Source of the DNA: a virus
Direction: 5' to 3' (one strand)
DNA: 64,000 nt
Virus record (IMG/VR): IMGVR_UViG_3300021961_011210
Location: 1 to 64,000 of that record
The notes beneath the pieces were generated by a model. It was not told the origin of the DNA and ran no database searches. It saw only the letters and a list, made by a program, of their open reading frames with translations. Below, one piece after another: positions 38,259-47,023 of this stretch. The translations under genes were made by a program, and so were the position numbers. Numbering within the stretch: position 1 is the first letter of the stretch; every line of letters starts with the position of its first letter.

Positions 38259-40061
38259 ATGGGAGCATTATTAGAATCAGGTCTTGTTGGTAACATCGGT
38301 CTTAAGCACTTGAAGGTTATCAAAGAAGACACAATCAACAAATGGGACAAATTAGGATTCCTTGAGGGTCTTAAAGGTCACTTAAAGGAAAACGTAGCTC
38401 AGTTATACGAAAACCAAGCTTCATACTTAATCAATGAGGCTGCGTCTACAACTGACTCAGGTTCATTCGAAACTGTAGTTTTCCCTATCGTTAGAAGAGT
38501 TTTCTCTAAACTTTTAGCTAACGATATCGTATCAGTACAAGCTATGAACTTACCTATCGGTAAATTGTTCTACTTTGTACCAAAAATTCAAAACAGAGCA
38601 AATAACAGTCACTTCGCACCTATCGGAGCACCAAACGGTCCTACAGATCCAAACGTAGGTTACGGTACTGGTAAAAACCTTTACGATAGATTCTACGAAG
38701 GTACAGAACCAGGATTGGATCCTGAAGGTTTGTTCGATTACTCTAAAGGAGAATACTCAGCAAGAACTGTAAACTTGGTAACTCAAAGATGGGTTGGTGA
38801 TAGCTTATTAGCTTTCAACTACTTAGCAGATACAGAATACAGAAAAGTTCTTGTTGCAATGTCAGGTTTCAACAACGCAGGCGCTGGTAAACTTATCGGA
38901 CCTGATGGTAACGAAATGGACAACGAAGCTTTCTTGGCGGGATTGACTATTAATGTTAATGGTAACTCAGCAATTAACTTCTTCTCAGGTATTACTGGTA
39001 CTTCAGCAGTTTCAAACGGTAACTTGTTATTCAGAGTTGTAACACAACAATACGGTAAGGGTATCGTTCAGTATGGTTCACCAAACACTGCAACTGTATT
39101 CCCAACTACTGGTAACGGTGGTACATACGACAACCTTTGTGATGCGAATGGTGTTATCTACTTGGAAATTGACACTCAAGTTCCATGTACTGTAACTACT
39201 AATTCAATCGATGGTTATTCTGGTTTCACTACAGGTTCAGGTGCAACTAACGCTAATTCTGCGTTCACTGCAACTTACAGAATCTACAAAGAGTTGGAAT
39301 TCGAAGATGCTATCGGTGAAGTTTCTTTCGACTTAGAGTCAGTAACTGTATCAGTTACAGAAAGAAAACTTAGAGCACAATGGTCTCCTGAATTAGCACA
39401 AGACGTTTCTGCATTCCACAACATCGACGCTGAAGCTGAATTAACAGCTTTATTGTCTGAGCAAGTTGCGGCAGAAATCGACCGTGAAATCTTAAGAGAC
39501 TTGAGAAAAGGTGCGGCTTGGAACCTACGTTGGGACTACAACGGATGGAAGAGAGGTACTACAGCTAATCCATTAACTCAGTACACTCAAAAAGACTGGA
39601 ACCAAACTCTTATCACAGCTATCAACCAAATCTCTGCACAGATTCACAAATCTACATTGAGAGGTGGTGCTAACTGGATTGTTGTTTCTTCTGAAATCAG
39701 TGCTATCTTTGATGACTTGGAGTACTTCCACGTTTCAAACGCAGCTCCTGAGCAAGATCAATACAACATGGGTATTGAAAGAGTTGGTACATTAGCAGGT
39801 AGATATCAAGTTTATCGTGATCCTTACTTCCCACCTAACACAGTATTGTTGGGACACAAAGGTACATCATTACTTGACACTGGTTACGTTTACGCACCAT
39901 ATGTACCTCTACAGTTGACTCCAACTATGTACAACCCATTCAACTTTACACCTATCAAGGGTATCATGACTAGATACGCTAAGAAGATGGTTAACAACCG
40001 TTTCTATGGTAGAATCACAGTTGATGGTGTTAGAACATTCGACTTGAGAGAATTGAGATAA
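38259..40061 (+). CDS. Major capsid protein (gp23-like)
   Basis: 600 aa, longer than T4 gp23 (521 aa). gp23 features: N-terminal propeptide ending SYLINE-AAS (predicted cut after Glu60), FPIVRRVFSKLLANDIVSVQ, NLPIGKLFYFVP, the SPELAQDVSAFHNIDAEAEL stretch and EIDREILRDL, and a C-terminus with YGRITVDGVRTFDLREL. An insertion near residues 205-330, rich in Gly, Thr and Asn, probably forms a surface domain. Codon choice differs from neighbours, with many AAC, TTC, TAC and GGT codons, fitting very high expression. A terminator follows. Confidence 0.95.
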   Translation: MGALLESGLVGNIGLKHLKVIKEDTINKWDKLGFLEGLKGHLKENVAQLYENQASYLINEAASTTDSGSFETVVFPIVRRVFSKLLANDIVSVQAMNLPIGKLFYFVPKIQNRANNSHFAPIGAPNGPTDPNVGYGTGKNLYDRFYEGTEPGLDPEGLFDYSKGEYSARTVNLVTQRWVGDSLLAFNYLADTEYRKVLVAMSGFNNAGAGKLIGPDGNEMDNEAFLAGLTINVNGNSAINFFSGITGTSAVSNGNLLFRVVTQQYGKGIVQYGSPNTATVFPTTGNGGTYDNLCDANGVIYLEIDTQVPCTVTTNSIDGYSGFTTGSGATNANSAFTATYRIYKELEFEDAIGEVSFDLESVTVSVTERKLRAQWSPELAQDVSAFHNIDAEAELTALLSEQVAAEIDREILRDLRKGAAWNLRWDYNGWKRGTTANPLTQYTQKDWNQTLITAINQISAQIHKSTLRGGANWIVVSSEISAIFDDLEYFHVSNAAPEQDQYNMGIERVGTLAGRYQVYRDPYFPPNTVLLGHKGTSLLDTGYVYAPYVPLQLTPTMYNPFNFTPIKGIMTRYAKKMVNNRFYGRITVDGVRTFDLRELR

Positions 40062-40084
40062 TTCTTCAAAAGGAGATAAAAACT

Positions 40085-40111
40085 AAGGGGGACTGAAAAG
40101 TCCCCCTTTTT
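40085..40111 (+). terminator. Terminator of the capsid gene
   Basis: Stem AAGGGGGACT/AGTCCCCCTT with a 4-nt loop GAAA followed by T residues. Confidence 0.9.
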
Positions 40112-40289
40112 ATTTTCTTTTTTTACAGTATTTCGAATCTTCTCCGAAGTACAAACACCTTAATATATTTAATTCTGATCTTTGTTCTTGATATTTATCA
40201 CCAATGAAAGGACGATGTCCATTTCTAACTGCTTTAGTTATTTCATATTCAATTTGTACTATCCGTCTGAATAATTCTACTTTATTCAT
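40110..40289 (-). CDS. Unknown 59-aa protein
   Basis: A 59-codon frame (MNKVELFRRIVQIEYEI... ending CKKRK) overlapping the previous gene by 8 nt with the ATGAATAA junction seen also at 28405. It is basic and helical. No family recognised. Confidence 0.55.
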   Translation of the reverse strand: MNKVELFRRIVQIEYEITKAVRNGHRPFIGDKYQEQRSELNILRCLYFGEDSKYCKKRK

Positions 40290-40518
40290 TAGTTTCAGTA
40301 TTTTTAGTAAATACTCTTAATGATTTAGAAATTACTTCACTTTCCTCTAATGAAAACAAACCTTTTGATTGAGAATATTTCAAAGATAAATTCAATATAT
40401 AAAAAGCCTGTTCTGGATTCATATTTTCAACAAACTTGTCGATGTCAGATTGAGATGTATAGTTTATAGTTCCAAATAATTGTCCTATAGGGTTTTTGGG
40501 TGTTTCTGATGATTCCAT
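40282..40518 (-). CDS. Unknown 78-aa protein
   Basis: Helical protein (DIDKFVENMNPEQAFYILNL) with no recognised family. Its ATG overlaps a TATTTATGG sequence, so the motif cannot be its own promoter. Divergent from the 559-aa gene. Confidence 0.55.
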   Translation of the reverse strand: MESSETPKNPIGQLFGTINYTSQSDIDKFVENMNPEQAFYILNLSLKYSQSKGLFSLEESEVISKSLRVFTKNTETNE

Positions 40519-40532
40519 AAATAATTCTGAGA

Positions 40533-40539
40533 TATTTAT
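40533..40539 (+). promoter_or_regulatory. Late promoter motif TATTTAT
   Basis: Exact 7-mer 17 nt before the ATG at 40557. Its reverse strand reads ATAAATA, so the site is nearly symmetrical with flanking bases. Confidence 0.5.
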
Positions 40540-40556
40540 ATTAATAAAGTTATTCT

Positions 40557-42236
40557 ATGAAAAATATAAAAGAAATGACAACAAGTCAAAGCGATGGTAA
40601 GTTTGAAGGTAAATTAGTTTTAGGAAAACGAAATTTCTCCAAAGAATTAGCACCCTTTGATATTACTTTAGAAGATACTTTAGAGCCTGAACCCATCCAT
40701 GAGGACTTAGCAGTTTGGTTTGGTAAAAAAAAGAAACCTAAGGGAAGTAAACAACCTAAAGGTCCTTGGGTGGATATTTGTCGTAAAGAGGATGGAAAAC
40801 ATCCCCCGTGTGGTAGATCGACTTCAGATAAGGGTGCGTATCCAAAATGTAGAGCTGCGGGAGTTGCGGGTAAAATGTCCGATGCGGAAAAAAAGGCGGC
40901 TTGTGCACAAAAAAGACGTGCAGAAAAAAAGGACACTCAAACGGGAAAAGGACAAAAACCCATCATGACTTCCCACAAAAAAAGGAAACCAAAAAAAGAA
41001 TCTGTACGTGAATTGGCAATAAAAGTTCTTCAAAGTATTAATGAAGAAAAAAACATTGATATTAAACCGTCTTCACGTGTAGAAAAAAATATCTGTGAAA
41101 CAAAAAAGTTTTGTTCGGCACAAGGTCCAATAACATTCGGACAACTTAAATCAATCATTTCTTTTGCAATTAATAAAAGATTGGGGATACATATGGGGGA
41201 AGGTTTTATAAAAGCATTGATTAGGTTATTACCTTGGTTCATACCTCAAATTGCGGTGGCAGGTTTTGTTGGTTCTGCTATGAGAGCGGCTAACAAAATT
41301 ATCAGCCCTACTTTGAAGGAAACTTCATCTTACAAAACATGGTGGGCAAAAACCATATTGAAACTTTTCAATTTAGTTGAGGGTGAAATAAATGCTACAG
41401 ATCCTTTTAGTAAAATTTTCTTTATTGGAGATGGATTGATGCATTTAATGACAGAAGAATCTAAAATCCAATTTGCTGAATATATTTCTGATCTTGTTTC
41501 TACGAAATCTGATGATGAAGTTGTTCCTGATTATTTTGTAGAAAATGAGTTAAGGAATTGGATTAATCAAAAGTTTTTAATAAACCCTCCTTTGTCAACT
41601 GTGTCTAATATTGACAGGATGGATGAAGTTAAAAAAGTAAAAATTACAAAAGAGAATTTTCAAGAATACATAGGTATATTTGAAAAAGACAAAAAAGATA
41701 TTGTAAAATTATCACTATCGGAAAATTCGAATCATTATTGTGAGTTATATTATCTTGATATGTTAGACAATGTAAAAAGTATATCCATAGCCGAAAAGTT
41801 TTGTAGAACCTCGGAATATTTAATTGAATCCGAAAACGGAAAATATTCAGAAATAAATTTTGTACCACCTGTTTCGGTGAGTTCAGAGGCAAAAAAAGGT
41901 TTAGATTATCGAAAAAAAGCGGGAGGTAAAGGGGGACTAACACCTGCACAGGCAGCAGCATCAAATAGAAGTGGAGAAACTAAAAATTTAGGTTCAGGTG
42001 TGCAGAGAGCGGTAAATCTTAAAAATAGAACCAAGTTATCACCTTCCACAGTGAAAAGAATGAAAGCATTTTTTGATAGACATCAAAAAAACAAAACAAT
42101 TAACCCTGAAAATAGAGGAACACCTTGGAACGACAAAGGATATGTTGCTTGGTTATTGTGGGGTGGTGATGCAGGTTATGCGTGGGCAAGAAAAGTCGTT
42201 AGACAAATGGAGACGGCAGACAAAAAGAAAAATTAA
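40557..42236 (+). CDS. Multidomain virion-type protein with DUF5872-like Lys/Cys domain
   Basis: 559 aa. Residues about 55-125 (WVDICRKEDGKHPPCGRS, DKGAYPKCRAAGVAGKMSDA) match the small basic DUF5872-like module of phages. A middle region near 200-300 is hydrophobic (IKALIRLLPWFIPQIAVAGF). The C-terminal 100 residues (GLDYRKKAGGKGGLTPAQAA, KLSPSTVKRMKAFFDRH, YVAWLLWGGDAGYAWARKVV) form another module that recurs in phage structural proteins. The domains are known by pattern only. Packaged or ejected protein is the best guess. Confidence 0.6.
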   Translation: MKNIKEMTTSQSDGKFEGKLVLGKRNFSKELAPFDITLEDTLEPEPIHEDLAVWFGKKKKPKGSKQPKGPWVDICRKEDGKHPPCGRSTSDKGAYPKCRAAGVAGKMSDAEKKAACAQKRRAEKKDTQTGKGQKPIMTSHKKRKPKKESVRELAIKVLQSINEEKNIDIKPSSRVEKNICETKKFCSAQGPITFGQLKSIISFAINKRLGIHMGEGFIKALIRLLPWFIPQIAVAGFVGSAMRAANKIISPTLKETSSYKTWWAKTILKLFNLVEGEINATDPFSKIFFIGDGLMHLMTEESKIQFAEYISDLVSTKSDDEVVPDYFVENELRNWINQKFLINPPLSTVSNIDRMDEVKKVKITKENFQEYIGIFEKDKKDIVKLSLSENSNHYCELYYLDMLDNVKSISIAEKFCRTSEYLIESENGKYSEINFVPPVSVSSEAKKGLDYRKKAGGKGGLTPAQAAASNRSGETKNLGSGVQRAVNLKNRTKLSPSTVKRMKAFFDRHQKNKTINPENRGTPWNDKGYVAWLLWGGDAGYAWARKVVRQMETADKKKN

Positions 42237-42394
42237 AATTTTCTTTGTTTTAAACCTATACTGTATTTTGTAAAGTTATCGTATAAATCTGGTTTCATTT
42301 CCATGAAATAATCTACGGCACTATCCACTGAAGCTGCTTGTGTTTCCATAATAACTTGTTCATTTTCAGAAAGGATGTAGGTAACTTGGTTCAT
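42233..42394 (-). CDS. Unknown 53-aa protein
   Basis: A 53-codon frame (MNQVTYILSENEQVIMET... ending LKQRKF). It fills the gap between two genes and its stop overlaps that of the convergent 559-aa gene. No family recognised. Confidence 0.5.
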   Translation of the reverse strand: MNQVTYILSENEQVIMETQAASVDSAVDYFMEMKPDLYDNFTKYSIGLKQRKF

Positions 42395-42421
42395 GTTGGA
42401 AATTTTTTGCTAAGATATGAT

Positions 42422-42886
42422 TTATTTTTTACCTGAACAATATTTTCCTGAACATTTTTTTTCACCATCTAAACCGGGCATAGTTCCTTTACATACTTGT
42501 ACGGCGTAACCATTGGCATATGCAGAAGGGTAAACTTCAAATTTAGCCTTTGCTGCTGACTTACCCCGAGCACAAAGAGTTGTGTCCTTCTTTTTTTTCT
42601 TTTTTTTACCTTCCTCTAATTCAACAAAATCTACATATTGGGATTCTTTTTCCATTTCATTCTTAAAAAAGTCAAAAACCTGATCGATGTTTGTCTTAGC
42701 TTCGGATATATGATCATCCGCCCAATCGTGCCCTCCTTGTAGTATTTCTTCTATCATGTCAGCATCCATTTCTAACATCATGTCGATTTGTCTTCTCATT
42801 TGTTTCAAATTACTGAAGAACATATAATTTTCAGTATAATTTTCTTTCAAAATTCTACGAATAGTGTTTCTTAGTTGTGCACTCAT
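42422..42886 (-). CDS. Small protein with leader motif and Cys-rich C-terminus
   Basis: 154 aa. The N-terminus (MSAQLRNTIRRILKE before Asn) fits the leader motif with an L-K-E site. A helical acidic region follows, then a polylysine linker and a C-terminal module with LCARGKSAAKAKFEVYPSAY and AVQVCKG. That Cys/Lys/Tyr module recurs in phage proteins of this group; DNA binding inside the capsid would fit its charge. It overlaps the tail protein gene by 4 nt. Confidence 0.6.
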   Translation of the reverse strand: MSAQLRNTIRRILKENYTENYMFFSNLKQMRRQIDMMLEMDADMIEEILQGGHDWADDHISEAKTNIDQVFDFFKNEMEKESQYVDFVELEEGKKKKKKKDTTLCARGKSAAKAKFEVYPSAYANGYAVQVCKGTMPGLDGEKKCSGKYCSGKK

Positions 42887-44397
42887 ATTTTGTTTACAAT
42901 TTGGAATGTTAATTCTCTTTTATAAGTATTTGTTTCATAATCAGAAAGTACTTTTATATCAACATAATATTGATTGGGAACTTTATCTCTTGTGTCGAAT
43001 ATGAAATAATAGGCGTCAGGAGTTCGGTTAATTCGTGTCCAATCCTGAACTTGAACTTCTGTGTTAGCACCCTCTCGTACATACACCCGGTAATATGCCT
43101 GAACATCATTCAGAACTTCATTTGTTGTATATGCTTTTTTTATTGTAACATTAACCTTACGAACGTCAGTATTTAATATTTTTTCGTTTTGTTTTATACC
43201 CGAAAAATCGAAACCGTATATTGATGGATCTTTTGTGGATGAACCAATTTGGTAGTAACCTGTACTCTGCTTTATGACAAATTCATTAGTGACTAATCCA
43301 ACATCAACACCATTTATTGTAATACCACTCCACTGATCATAAAACATACAAGGAGTTGTCTGTCCTGTAATAATTGGTACACTAACCTCATATACCCCTT
43401 CAGTCACTAAACAAGTGGATAATCCCGTATAACTACTACCCAAATATTCTTCATTTGAATTCAAGATGTTCACAATAGGTAGATTGTCAAAGTTTGTGGG
43501 TTGTCCATTTATGTATGAATAAAGATAAAGTTTGTTGACTTTATTTTGATAAAATGAATTTCGGTCATCTAAAATTAAATCGTCGTAATTTGTTTCTAAA
43601 AATGGCTCATAGAAAGTTTGGGTATGACGAGTAAAGAATCCAACTGAATAATTCTCCGTTAACCCTGAGATATTTTCAATTGCAGGTACATATGCAATAC
43701 CCCAACCTGTAAATCCTGAAGTGTTTCCTGTCAAAACTTCATTTATTTCATTTGTCATGTCGAATTCTATGTTTTCGTTTCCGAATTCGAAATGTTGTGT
43801 TGCCACAATGGTAAGTCCCGAGTAATTGTAACAACTGTCACCTGATAAAGAATTGGTGTTGTCATAAATTCCGGGTTGTCCCCAATTTGACACTGTCTCT
43901 GATTGGTACCAGTTCGACGGACGACTTGAAAAACTTTTGTCTGTTTCTAATGCTAAAGATATTGTTGAACCATTACTCGAGTTCAAATTTGTTGCGGAAT
44001 TGTAGTAATCATAACCAACACCTTCGTCCCAAGTTTGTCCTGAACCTGTACAACCCGAAACAGGGATTCTGAAAAGAATTAAATCAAATGAAGTTGCCCT
44101 TCTTCTACCTTCAGATGTTGTGGTGTTCAATAACTCAGTGTCAAAAGCGGACGTGTTCGTCATTTTTAACGTGTGTGAGACGCTTTTACTACAACCTGTA
44201 GAAATTGTACCATTATAATATAATTGTCTCAGTTGCGACAAATCAATGTCAAAAATGAATCTACTAAATCCTATTGGGGAACTCAAATCTTGAACACCTC
44301 CATAAAAAAGTTCTGTCACAGGGTTTCTCCCTGTGTTAGTATATGAATTGGATATTATGGTGTTATTTCTATTGAAATAGGATCTGAAAATTGACAT
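42883..44397 (-). CDS. Virion structural protein, probably tail or baseplate
   Basis: 504 aa, beta-rich, Asn/Thr/Ser/Tyr/Gly-dominated (TNTGRNPVTELFYGG, SSPIGFSRFIFDIDL, then many short strands). The C-terminal half has Ig-like or beta-sandwich patterns (YRVYVREGANTEVQVQDWTR, KVPNQYYVDIKVLS). This style is typical of baseplate, neck or fibre proteins, but the exact part is not recognised. It has its own TATTTAT promoter. Confidence 0.6.
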   Translation of the reverse strand: MSIFRSYFNRNNTIISNSYTNTGRNPVTELFYGGVQDLSSPIGFSRFIFDIDLSQLRQLYYNGTISTGCSKSVSHTLKMTNTSAFDTELLNTTTSEGRRRATSFDLILFRIPVSGCTGSGQTWDEGVGYDYYNSATNLNSSNGSTISLALETDKSFSSRPSNWYQSETVSNWGQPGIYDNTNSLSGDSCYNYSGLTIVATQHFEFGNENIEFDMTNEINEVLTGNTSGFTGWGIAYVPAIENISGLTENYSVGFFTRHTQTFYEPFLETNYDDLILDDRNSFYQNKVNKLYLYSYINGQPTNFDNLPIVNILNSNEEYLGSSYTGLSTCLVTEGVYEVSVPIITGQTTPCMFYDQWSGITINGVDVGLVTNEFVIKQSTGYYQIGSSTKDPSIYGFDFSGIKQNEKILNTDVRKVNVTIKKAYTTNEVLNDVQAYYRVYVREGANTEVQVQDWTRINRTPDAYYFIFDTRDKVPNQYYVDIKVLSDYETNTYKRELTFQIVNKI

Positions 44398-44411
44398 TAC
44401 AAACTTTTATA

Positions 44412-44418
44412 ATAAATA
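44412..44418 (-). promoter_or_regulatory. Late promoter motif TATTTAT
   Basis: Exact 7-mer on the - strand 14 nt before the ATG at 44397. Confidence 0.5.
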
Positions 44419-44440
44419 TCGAAAAGTATGAAATAGAAAT

Positions 44441-45244
44441 TTATTCCACTTCATATATAATTTTCATCGTCAAATTATAAATAGATTCGGGTGTACAATT
44501 TTGTTCATACCACTCAATTACATTTGCAGAAAGATACTCCCATTCTTCTTGAGTGGTATTTTTTATTACATCCTTAGCATGTTCAAAATTATCAACTAAA
44601 AGATAATGTTTGTTTTGTTCCAACTTATTGAAATATTCCACACTTACCTCCCTTGTAAACAAAGGTACAACACCCATACCCATATACTCAACATCTCTTA
44701 AACACTTTGGACCAACACCTGTGAGAGATAATCCAAATTTATGTTGGGACATAAATCTAATATAGTCCTCGTAATTCAAGGGGGATACTTCGTCTGTTAG
44801 ACTAAAGTTTTCTACTACATCACCCCAATTGTGATTTCGATTTCCTCTTCCTCTTGCTCCCGTACCAAAAAAAATACTTTCATATGGGCGTTGACTGTAT
44901 GATTTTATTCCTTCAGATCTCAACTTTTCATATCTAATTGGATGGGTGGGCCAAAAGGTCCACCTGTAAGTCCCATCAAACGGGACAAATTCATTTGCCA
45001 TTAGACACTTTTGCCAACCAAAACGTATTCTAGTATCCCAAAGTGGTTTATCATACAACAAGTACTTACCAATCTCTTCTAACCAAACATGACTTTCAAT
45101 ATATTGTCCAACCAAATTGTCTTCGAATTCTTCTTTTGTGATTGGTACCAATTCAACCAAACCTTTTTGTTTCCATATTTTTAAAATTTCTCGAAAACAA
45201 CAACCCGAATGTTTATCGATTGTTGGTACGTGTATTTTCAACAT
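44441..45244 (-). CDS. Exostosin-like glycosyltransferase
   Basis: 267 aa. The C-terminal half has the exostosin-type donor-site pattern HKFGLSLTGVGPKCLRDVEY, then MGMGVVPLF, and an upstream YESIFFGTGARGRGNRN strand-loop. The enzyme would transfer a sugar from a nucleotide donor, perhaps to a virion protein, since it lies between baseplate-type genes rather than in the sugar operon. It overlaps the preceding baseplate gene by one base. The specificity is unknown. Confidence 0.65.
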   Translation of the reverse strand: MLKIHVPTIDKHSGCCFREILKIWKQKGLVELVPITKEEFEDNLVGQYIESHVWLEEIGKYLLYDKPLWDTRIRFGWQKCLMANEFVPFDGTYRWTFWPTHPIRYEKLRSEGIKSYSQRPYESIFFGTGARGRGNRNHNWGDVVENFSLTDEVSPLNYEDYIRFMSQHKFGLSLTGVGPKCLRDVEYMGMGVVPLFTREVSVEYFNKLEQNKHYLLVDNFEHAKDVIKNTTQEEWEYLSANVIEWYEQNCTPESIYNLTMKIIYEVE

Positions 45245-46809
45245 TAGTTGATTCTAATTTTATTATTGAGAACTGTTTGTTGAGCGGTTTGTAACTTGGT
45301 GAGTAACTTCGAAATTGTTGAGTTTCCGTCTATTGCCGTTGGAAGGGCGGGTTGTCCATGATAGGGGTGTACATGCAAAACCAAAAAATTTACTATGTCA
45401 TTCAACAAAATTAATAATTCTTCACCTCTAACAGTTGATGAAGTGTTCAGTTGTAAATCTTTTAAGAACGATTCTGAAACACCATAGAGTGTATTTGTCA
45501 AATCTATTTTTTTATCTCCAGCACCTTCACTGGTATGTGACAACAAATATAGAGTATCTCCACCAAAAATACCGACAGTCTGAAGTTCTGTAGTTTTTGT
45601 TATATTTTCCTCAGTTTCTAAGACTGATTGTGTCGGCACACCAATGGTATCTTTTTCGTAGACTAAATCATATCCCTCAGACGAATCTGTCACATTAAGT
45701 TTTATTTGTGACATCATTGTGGCAACGTTTAATGTCCCTGTAAAACCGTTTTGCAGACTTATATTTTTGATATATTCATAAGTTGTTTGTGATGGGCGAA
45801 AATAAAATGGAAACTGATAAGTTATTGGGGTATTTGTTTGCTCAATTAATCCGTTGTTGACTTCTTTGATAAAGGTATTGATAGTCTCAACAACCTCTTC
45901 AATTGTTAAGTTGGTGAAAGGTATCACGAGTTGTAAAGAAACGTAATCTGTCAAATCAGTATCTACCACAAAATTGTTTGTGAGTACAGCTTCCTCCTGT
46001 TTCAAATTGTACAAGTAGATTCTACCTGTGAAACTATTTTGAGTGTTTTCAGGGTTGTCTAATTGATATTCGATAAGTTTTTTACAGTAGGTGTTTTGTT
46101 CTACAAATCTCAAACGTTTTTTAGGTTCACCTATTTTTGTTGTTTCACCAAAATTTGATAATTGTAAAAAGGCTCTGTTTACGTTCCCAACAGGAGGGGT
46201 ATTACGCCTTAGGGTGGTACCAACAATTTTACCGGCACGTAGTATAACCTCATTTTCTTTAAGAATAACATCTGAGTTAAATCTACCTAAAATTGCATTG
46301 TCACCCGGTTCGGGATAGACTCCAGTACTCGACTCGTTACTATATGGTATTCTTGCGGGTGCTTGTGTATTACCAAAATTTATTTCATACTGTGAGTTTT
46401 TAAGAGGGGTGGGGGGTAAATTTTGAGCTCCGTCGTCTAACCAAGTTTTTGCGTTTTGAAACTCCTCTAAATTTGAATTGTTTGGGGTTGAAAAAGGTCC
46501 TTGTAAATAGAAACGATTTTTGGTTGCTTGGTAAGCCGAATCTTGGTATATAATGTGAACATACTCATTGACTTTAGGAACTTGAAATACAAAGTAAGGT
46601 AATAATGGTAAAACAACAAAGGGATCTTTTTTTGTCCATTTATCTTTTTTTTCATCAAAGTCAGGAAAGGATTTCAAAATATTTTGATAATACTCCGACT
46701 CTGGTTGAACTCTAATTCTACCTAACATCCATGGGTCTTGGTTGTCAATAACTTGCCCTGGATATAGAATTTGTCTGAAATTTGGAGGTAAATTTTTTAT
46801 TGAGTCCAT
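45244..46809 (-). CDS. Baseplate hub/spike protein with gp5-like OB domain
   Basis: 521 aa. The N-terminus (YPGQVIDNQDPWMLGRIRVQ, then DPFVVLPLLPYFVFQVPKVN and EYVHIIYQD) has the strand order of the OB-fold in T4 gp5 and VgrG-type hubs. A central beta-rich domain and a C-terminal segment with LHVHPYHGQPALPTAIDG, a histidine motif often found in baseplate spike proteins, follow. The lysozyme domain of T4 gp5 is absent. It probably sits at the centre of the baseplate. Confidence 0.7.
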   Translation of the reverse strand: MDSIKNLPPNFRQILYPGQVIDNQDPWMLGRIRVQPESEYYQNILKSFPDFDEKKDKWTKKDPFVVLPLLPYFVFQVPKVNEYVHIIYQDSAYQATKNRFYLQGPFSTPNNSNLEEFQNAKTWLDDGAQNLPPTPLKNSQYEINFGNTQAPARIPYSNESSTGVYPEPGDNAILGRFNSDVILKENEVILRAGKIVGTTLRRNTPPVGNVNRAFLQLSNFGETTKIGEPKKRLRFVEQNTYCKKLIEYQLDNPENTQNSFTGRIYLYNLKQEEAVLTNNFVVDTDLTDYVSLQLVIPFTNLTIEEVVETINTFIKEVNNGLIEQTNTPITYQFPFYFRPSQTTYEYIKNISLQNGFTGTLNVATMMSQIKLNVTDSSEGYDLVYEKDTIGVPTQSVLETEENITKTTELQTVGIFGGDTLYLLSHTSEGAGDKKIDLTNTLYGVSESFLKDLQLNTSSTVRGEELLILLNDIVNFLVLHVHPYHGQPALPTAIDGNSTISKLLTKLQTAQQTVLNNKIRIN

Positions 46810-46811
46810 GA

Positions 46812-47021
46812 TTAAGATTTTGTTCTTTTTTGGTATTCCTTCAATATGTTATTATATAAAGATTCTGTAGCGTCTAAATGATAGGACAATTTCATGAGTA
46901 ATTCTTTAGTATTTTCAAAATCTTTTTGTAATTTGTCCATTGCGATAATTAAATCTTGGTTTGAGTGATTCTTGAAATCATCAATTATATTTTTCAATTT
47001 TTCGAATTCTTTACTGTCCAT
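46812..47021 (-). CDS. Unknown 69-aa coiled-coil protein
   Basis: A single predicted coiled coil (EKLKNIIDDFKNHSNQDLII, DKLQKDFENTKELLMKLS). It lies 2 nt from both flanking structural genes in a tight operon. Possibly a small assembly chaperone or connector; not recognised. Confidence 0.55.
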   Translation of the reverse strand: MDSKEFEKLKNIIDDFKNHSNQDLIIAMDKLQKDFENTKELLMKLSYHLDATESLYNNILKEYQKRTKS

Positions 47022-47023
47022 GA

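Noticed and set aside
40517-40523. TATTTAT before the gene at 40518 (-)
   Set aside because: The motif includes the start codon itself, so it cannot be the promoter for that gene.
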